From Metabacillus malikii (GTDB taxonomy: Bacteria > Bacillota > Bacilli > Bacillales > Bacillaceae), in assembly GCF_030813355.1 (NCBI RefSeq), contig NZ_JAUSUD010000001.1, forward strand, positions 310,001 to 374,000: a DNA stretch of 64,000 nucleotides, written 5' to 3'. The translations under genes and the position numbers were made by a program. The notes under the pieces are model-generated. The model did not search any database and was not told where the DNA came from. It saw nothing but the letters and a program-made list of their open reading frames with translations. Every line of letters begins with the position of its first letter. Position 1 is the stretch's first letter. Of this stretch, positions 60,303 to 64,000 are shown one piece after another.

Positions 60303-60649
60303 AGATGAAACAAGTGGTACGTATTGAAAATGGAATAGCCTTTGTCCTTTCGTTCTATCTATTTACACTGTTAGATTTTCCGGTCTGGTTATTTTTTCTT
60401 CTCTTAATGATTCCTGATATCACAATGGTTGGCTATGCATTTAACAATAAAATAGGTGCAAAAGTTTATAATTTCGGGCATAGCCTTGTCGTCCCGTTGC
60501 TGCTAACAATCGGTTATTTCTTCTATTTAAATGAATATTTACTTCTTACGATTATCATCTGGGTTGCTCATATTTTTATGGACCGTTTTCTAGGGTTTGG
60601 ATTGAAATATGAAGATTCCTTTAAAAGTACACATATTCATAGGCTTTAA
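60299..60649 (+). CDS. DUF4260 membrane protein
   Basis: 116 residues, ATGA overlap with merR. DUF4260 blocks: VVRIENGIAFVLSFYLF, LLLMIPDITMVGYAFNNKIG, VYNFGHSLVVPLLLTIGYFF, WVAHIFMDRFLGFGLKYEDS, FKSTHIHRL. Three to four spans; conserved His, Asp and Arg in the core (GHS, HIFMDR). Function unknown; under control of the MerR partner. Confidence 0.85.
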   Translation: MKMKQVVRIENGIAFVLSFYLFTLLDFPVWLFFLLLMIPDITMVGYAFNNKIGAKVYNFGHSLVVPLLLTIGYFFYLNEYLLLTIIIWVAHIFMDRFLGFGLKYEDSFKSTHIHRL

Positions 60650-60894
60650 TAATAAGATACGGAAAGTACTGCAGGTATAGCTGTTGTAGGGAGGCATGCC
60701 CATTGAATGACATGATTAGTTTAGCATGCACTACCTGGGATTTATTTTGTTTTTTTAATCAGAAACGAGCAACAAACGTGAAGTTTTAGTATACCTTATT
60801 AATTATTTGATGATGAGGATATTCTAGTTGCAGATTCTAAAAATGAAAATAGCAGGTACTTTCATTTTCTAATGATTAATAGTAAAATCAACAT

Positions 60895-61055
60895 GAACTG
60901 GAAAAATGTAGCTAGGGTTCCGCTATTAGATAGGTCAGTGACCGAGGGCTATATCTTTTACAATATGTAAGAGGCACCTATTGACATAAAAGGTCCGAGG
61001 GGAAAGGTTCAGCGTATTTGGTATGCGTTGAAATCTTTCTCTTCGGACCTTTTTT
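60895..61055 (+). ncRNA. ykkC-class riboswitch with overlapping terminator (probable subtype 2c)
   Basis: The leader holds GCTAGGGTTCCGC (60911-60923), GGTCAGTGACCGAGGGC (60933-60949), GGCACC (60973-60978) and ATAAAAGGTCCGAGGGGA (60986-61003), in the order and spacing of the ykkC aptamer (CTAGGGTTCCG..., GGTCCGAGAG, then ATAAAAGCCCGGGAGA). The last block is also the 5' arm of a strong terminator: AAAAGGTCCGAGGGGAAAG pairs with CTTTCTCTTCGGACCTTTTT (ends 61055). Ligand binding would hold that arm and permit read-through, an ON switch. The gene downstream is a NUDIX hydrolase, the typical partner of subtype 2c, which senses ADP/dCDP-like nucleoside diphosphates. Class by eye; subtype by context. 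Confidence 0.7.
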
Positions 61056-61074
61056 ATTTTTCAAGGAGGTTTAT

Positions 61075-61515
61075 ATGAAAAGGATTGATGATGTAAAAGC
61101 TGGTGTTGCAGTAGTTATTTTGACGAAGGATAACCAAGTGTTGTTGCAAAAAAGGGCAGATGTTGGACTTTGGGGAATTCCTTCAGGACATATCGAAATT
61201 GGAGAAACAGTTTCGGAAGCTGCTATAAGAGAAGTAAAAGAGGAAACAAATTTAGATATAACCATAAAGAAATTAATTGGTGTTTACTCTGACCCGAAAT
61301 CACAAGTATTTGAATACCCAAACGGTAAAGTCGTACATTTTATTACAACGTGTTTTCTTGCAGAGATTACTGGTGGAAAACTTACATGTCATTCAGAAGA
61401 GTCATTAGATATTAAGTTTTTTGATAACGATAAACTACCGAATGATTTATTGAACATGCATCCGAAATGGTTAAAGGATGCTTTGTCTAATAGGGGGGAA
61501 GCGTTTATTCGTTAG
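61075..61515 (+). CDS. NUDIX hydrolase
   Basis: 146 residues from ATG 61075 (AAGGAGG); a longer frame from 61018 would run through the terminator hairpin. NUDIX box near residues 38-60: GHIEIGETVSEAAIREVKEE followed by TNL, matching Gx5Ex7REUxEExGU except Asn for the last Gly. AGVAVVILTKDNQVLLQKRA precedes it. Hydrolyses a nucleoside diphosphate derivative; substrate unknown, but riboswitch control suggests nucleotide turnover. Confidence 0.9.
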   Translation: MKRIDDVKAGVAVVILTKDNQVLLQKRADVGLWGIPSGHIEIGETVSEAAIREVKEETNLDITIKKLIGVYSDPKSQVFEYPNGKVVHFITTCFLAEITGGKLTCHSEESLDIKFFDNDKLPNDLLNMHPKWLKDALSNRGEAFIR

Positions 61516-61625
61516 GACCTTTTTATTTTAAAAAACTGGTACGTTACTATAATGTGCAGAAACACTCAGGGAATGGTTGAATGGAAGAAGGATTCTCATA
61601 TAAAGTCGTATTCTGAATAATAAGA

Positions 61626-61651
61626 ATAGCTAGGTGATAGGACCTAGCTAT
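61626..61651. terminator. hairpin overlapping the stop of the minus-strand gene
   Basis: ATAGCTAGGT and ACCTAGCTAT are perfect arms around GATAGG. The stop of the gene at 61644 lies within the right arm. No strong T tract on the minus strand (TCTTA), so the role is uncertain. Confidence 0.5.
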
Positions 61652-62120
61652 TTGAAAGCTCATCAGGTTGAGGGTATATTTTTTCAAAAACCTTTTGAAA
61701 TACAAAGTTTAGTAAGGCATCGGTAATGAGTAACAGAAAAAAATATATAGATTTCACCTTAATGTTAAAGACATTAAGCTTCTTGAATAAAGCAACGATT
61801 GGAAAAGCATAAATAATATCTCCAACAAAATTTATTAATATGTATAGTAGGAATTTACCTTTTGATAAATAGAAACTCCACACTGTTAATACTATGTAAG
61901 GTCCAAATAAAAGTAAGAATGTTGTTTGTGTAAGGCTTTTCTTACCACCTTTTACCTTCCATAATTTATGAATGGAAAAATAAAAAATTTCACACATGAC
62001 GACCACAGTAGAGAACAAGGTAACAGGAAGGTATTTTATAAAAACCTTTTTCTTATTAGGGATAAAAATTACAGATATCCATGAAATTAAAAATAGGGAT
62101 AGTCTTATGTAGGTTTGCAT
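61644..62120 (-). CDS. five-span membrane protein (CBO0543-like)
   Basis: 158 residues. Hydrophobic spans at about 4-20, 29-50, 66-85, 89-112 and 122-142, with basic connecting loops (HKLWKVKGGKKSL). The arrangement and length recall the CBO0543 family of Bacillota membrane proteins, with unknown function. Weak ribosome site upstream (AAGGGAATAATATAATC). Assignment of family is tentative. Confidence 0.6.
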   Translation of the reverse strand: MQTYIRLSLFLISWISVIFIPNKKKVFIKYLPVTLFSTVVVMCEIFYFSIHKLWKVKGGKKSLTQTTFLLLFGPYIVLTVWSFYLSKGKFLLYILINFVGDIIYAFPIVALFKKLNVFNIKVKSIYFFLLLITDALLNFVFQKVFEKIYPQPDELSNS

Positions 62121-62227
62121 GATTATATTATTCCCTTAGTGTTTATAAAGTAGGATTCAATGAATTTATTTCTGGTCTTAATTATTTGAAATAATAATAT
62201 CCGACGATAACTGTGTAGAATAATCAG

Positions 62228-62259
62228 ATCAGAATAACCACTAGTGTGATTATTCTGAT
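62228..62259. terminator. stem-loop
   Basis: ATCAGAATAA (62228-62237) and TTATTCTGAT (62250-62259) are perfect arms. It overlaps the stop of the small minus-strand gene and would terminate it, though the following sequence is only moderately T-rich. Confidence 0.5.
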
Positions 62260-62405
62260 GTGTTCTTATATACTTTACTGAGTAATTCACTCATCTTTGT
62301 GTGATGAAAAATTGTCAAAGAAATCATAATAAGGCTAAAAATTGCTGAGACTATTGTACTTAATAACAAACCTCTAATTACATTTTGATTAAACAGTTGT
62401 ATCAC
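62250..62405 (-). CDS. possible 51-residue single-span membrane protein
   Basis: The frame from GTG 62405 reads IQLFNQNVIRGLLLSTIVSA then IFSLIMISLTIFHH and a polar tail (TKMSELLSKVYKNTSE). GAAAGG touches the GTG; a CTG nine bases on has better spacing but is rare. One clear transmembrane helix with a basic preceding residue. The rest of 62406-62756 holds no recognised gene. Confidence 0.4.
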   Translation of the reverse strand: MIQLFNQNVIRGLLLSTIVSAIFSLIMISLTIFHHTKMSELLSKVYKNTSE

Positions 62406-62765
62406 CCTTTCGTACATTCATCATAACTATTATTCATGCTAATCAGTATAAATATTCATAATGTAAGTTTATTTCTAAATCGTATATCTGTTTAAGGTTA
62501 AAAAAGACCACCACAAAGTAAACTATCAATTTCTACAGTAAATTCCTGTACATATAGTTAATGGACAACATTTTTAATTAATCTACTGTAATAGTCCCAA
62601 TATCTAATTGGACATATAATTAAACATACAAAATGGTTCAGTCATTTGTCTATCTGAATATAAATGTTAAGAAGGTATCAGCTTAAATCGCGAATAAGCT
62701 GCTTTATCATTAATCCTAGTTGAAATATTGTATGAACAAATACGTTAATAAGGGGATTGTTATTT

Positions 62766-63386
62766 GTGACACAAACTACAAGTACTATTTCTGGAACAGA
62801 AGTACGGGAAACGGCATCTGGTGTATTTTTCATGGCGTTTTTCGGTACTTTATGGGCGTATACAGGCATTATGGGATTGCAAGGTTGGGGAGTTGCATTG
62901 TTGTTAGTTGCTGCGATTGCCATAGGTATAGTTCTGTTCCTTGGTGGTGTTTTATTAATTCATGGATCGCGGAGATTAACGAGTCAAGTTCCAAAAGTAG
63001 ATTTAAGTCAAAAGAAGCGTACGACGTTTAGGTTTAACATCATTTTCGCGGCTGAGGGTTTGGCTATAGCGATTGCGATAGCTGTCTGTCATGCTACTCA
63101 ACGTATTGAACTACTGCCTATCGTAATCGCAATGATTGTCGGTGTTCATTTTATCCCACTTGCTCACTTATTCAAAGTTAGACTTTATTATGTTACAGGG
63201 ATACTTCTATGTTTACTAGCTATTATGACATTACTATTTGTTCCTTTGAAGCTTACAATGGGAGGACATAAAATAAATGCCTTTATGTCCGTGGTGGGCT
63301 TCGGATCTGCCATAATAATATGGGGAACTGGTTTGGCTATATGGTTAATAGGTAGTAGATTGCTAGGAAAGATTCAGACAACATAA
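62766..63386 (+). CDS. six-span membrane protein, unknown family
   Basis: 206 residues from GTG 62766, ten bases after AAGGGGA; TTG 62757 is an alternative. Hydrophobic spans at about 18-38, 42-62, 87-105, 111-128, 134-153 and 168-192, with basic cytoplasmic loops (HGSRRLTSQVPKVDLSQKKR). No family recognised with certainty. Confidence 0.65.
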   Translation: MTQTTSTISGTEVRETASGVFFMAFFGTLWAYTGIMGLQGWGVALLLVAAIAIGIVLFLGGVLLIHGSRRLTSQVPKVDLSQKKRTTFRFNIIFAAEGLAIAIAIAVCHATQRIELLPIVIAMIVGVHFIPLAHLFKVRLYYVTGILLCLLAIMTLLFVPLKLTMGGHKINAFMSVVGFGSAIIIWGTGLAIWLIGSRLLGKIQTT

Positions 63387-63535
63387 TTAATAAGCTAGGA
63401 CTTTTCTCCAACGAATGGGCGCTTCATTTTAGTGGCGTCTTTTATTTTATGGCATTAACAAATGTGAGGATAGTTATAGTTAAACTCAATGAGTATTGCT
63501 ACTCTGTAAGTTTAAGTAGTGTAGTGTTACAACGG

Positions 63536-63884
63536 AAGCAATTCTTGTACTACCAGCTATAGAGAAACTAACGCAAAGTAGAGTTGAATTTATTGTAAAT
63601 AAGCAACAATACGATAAAACGAAAAGCCGTTGGTACATACTTAATCTTGATAATGAGGATCATCAAATCTATCACTTACACTACCATGATCATAACGGGG
63701 GCAGGGAAAGGTTTGGAATGGATTGTTACTTGCTCGTTATCTAAAAAGCAATGAGAATACAAATCGAAGAAAGTTTGCAAAGCTTACCCCATATACAGTT
63801 AATGGAATACAAGCTGGGTTCTATGACCCGTGGGCTAATGATCAAGACTGGGGCTTAAATTTCATGTTTGACTATATGGATTAA
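63536..63884 (+). pseudogene. remnant of an unidentified protein gene with a frameshift
   Basis: Frame one reads EAILVLPAIEKLTQSRVEFI then NKQQYDKTKSRWYILNLDNE and YHLHYHDHNGG. Another frame continues GKVWNGLLLARYLKSNENTN, then KFAKLTPYTVNGIQAGFYDP and WGLNFMFDYMD to TAA 63884. The switch occurs in the G-rich tract near 63697-63720. No start with a ribosome site exists upstream, so the 5' end is also lost. I do not recognise the family. Confidence 0.5.
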
Positions 63885-63955
63885 AATAAATTAACGGGTT
63901 GATAAGCTAATATTTATAAATAGTATAGATTTAGTATTGCTGTGCTAGTATTATT

Positions 63956-63983
63956 CAGGAGATTAGAACGTTCTAATCTCCTG
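63956..63983. terminator. 28-bp perfect palindrome
   Basis: CAGGAGATTAGAACGTTCTAATCTCCTG (arms of 14 bases, no unpaired loop beyond AACGTT folding). Followed by TTTGC. Could be a terminator for a gene beyond the window on either strand or for the broken gene before it. Confidence 0.6.
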
Positions 63984-64000
63984 TTTGCTAATGATTTAAG

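Noticed and set aside
60980-61000. TTGACA at 60981 as a promoter for the NUDIX gene
   Set aside because: No -10 box follows at a proper distance, and the sequence is part of the ykkC-like aptamer's 3' half.

Overview
The window looks like the chromosome of a low-GC, spore-former-type Bacillota, most likely a Bacillaceae soil bacterium. The reasons are strong AGGAGG-type ribosome binding sites, frequent TTG and GTG starts, a gntR-gntK-gntP-gntZ operon with the Bacillus subtilis type GntR operator, relatives of Bacillus genes (helD, paiA, catE, csaA, YfzA, DUF3231), and several families of Bacillaceae dispersed repeats. No tRNA, rRNA or phage genes were seen. Nearly all identifications rest on reading protein motifs by eye.

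Layout. 0-1.2 kb: the end of a small aromatic or fatty-acyl cluster (ketosynthase tail, AcpS, Rv2949c-like chorismate lyase). 1.3-9 kb: small membrane proteins, a SUKH protein, a chemoreceptor gene cut by two in-frame TAA codons, a methyltransferase, an IS1595-type transposase relic, and an XRE regulator with a membrane partner. 9-15 kb: HelD, a transglutaminase-like protein and a PAS-GGDEF diguanylate cyclase. 15-30 kb: many small single-gene units (phosphatase, NTF2-like, DUF3891, SUFU, methyltransferase, MDR dehydrogenase, MarR plus PaiA, DHFR-like, family 2 glycosyltransferase), with several broken genes and a 52-bp tandem repeat array. 30.8-38.6 kb: a complete four-gene Wadjet defence operon in the order jetD-jetA-jetB-jetC, followed by a second 52-bp tandem array of about 13 units. 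39.6-43.4 kb: an HxlR regulator divergent from a CatE-like dioxygenase, an LLM flavin oxidoreductase and a nitroreductase, which together look like a quinone or aromatic electrophile response. 44-53 kb: serine hydrolase, GNAT, PadR/DUF2812, flavin-binding stress protein, CsaA, and a YtrA-type GntR regulator with an ABC exporter. 53-58 kb: the gluconate operon on the minus strand, divergent from a lipoprotein aldose dehydrogenase. 59.8-63.4 kb: MerR with DUF4260, a NUDIX hydrolase behind a ykkC-class riboswitch, and membrane proteins.

The most rewarding items are five. (1) The leader at about 60.90-61.06 kb reads as a ykkC-class riboswitch whose 3' aptamer strand overlaps a terminator, directly before a NUDIX gene; this fits the nucleoside-diphosphate-sensing subtype. 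(2) The Wadjet operon has jetD first and a Gly directly after the Walker A lysine of JetC. (3) A 276-bp MITE-like element is present three times at exactly the same length, each time inserted at the same point of a short palindromic repeat and flanked by a 9-bp duplication. (4) Two sequence-unrelated tandem arrays share a 52-bp period. (5) The load of broken genes is high: about nine in 64 kb, several with single, recent-looking lesions.
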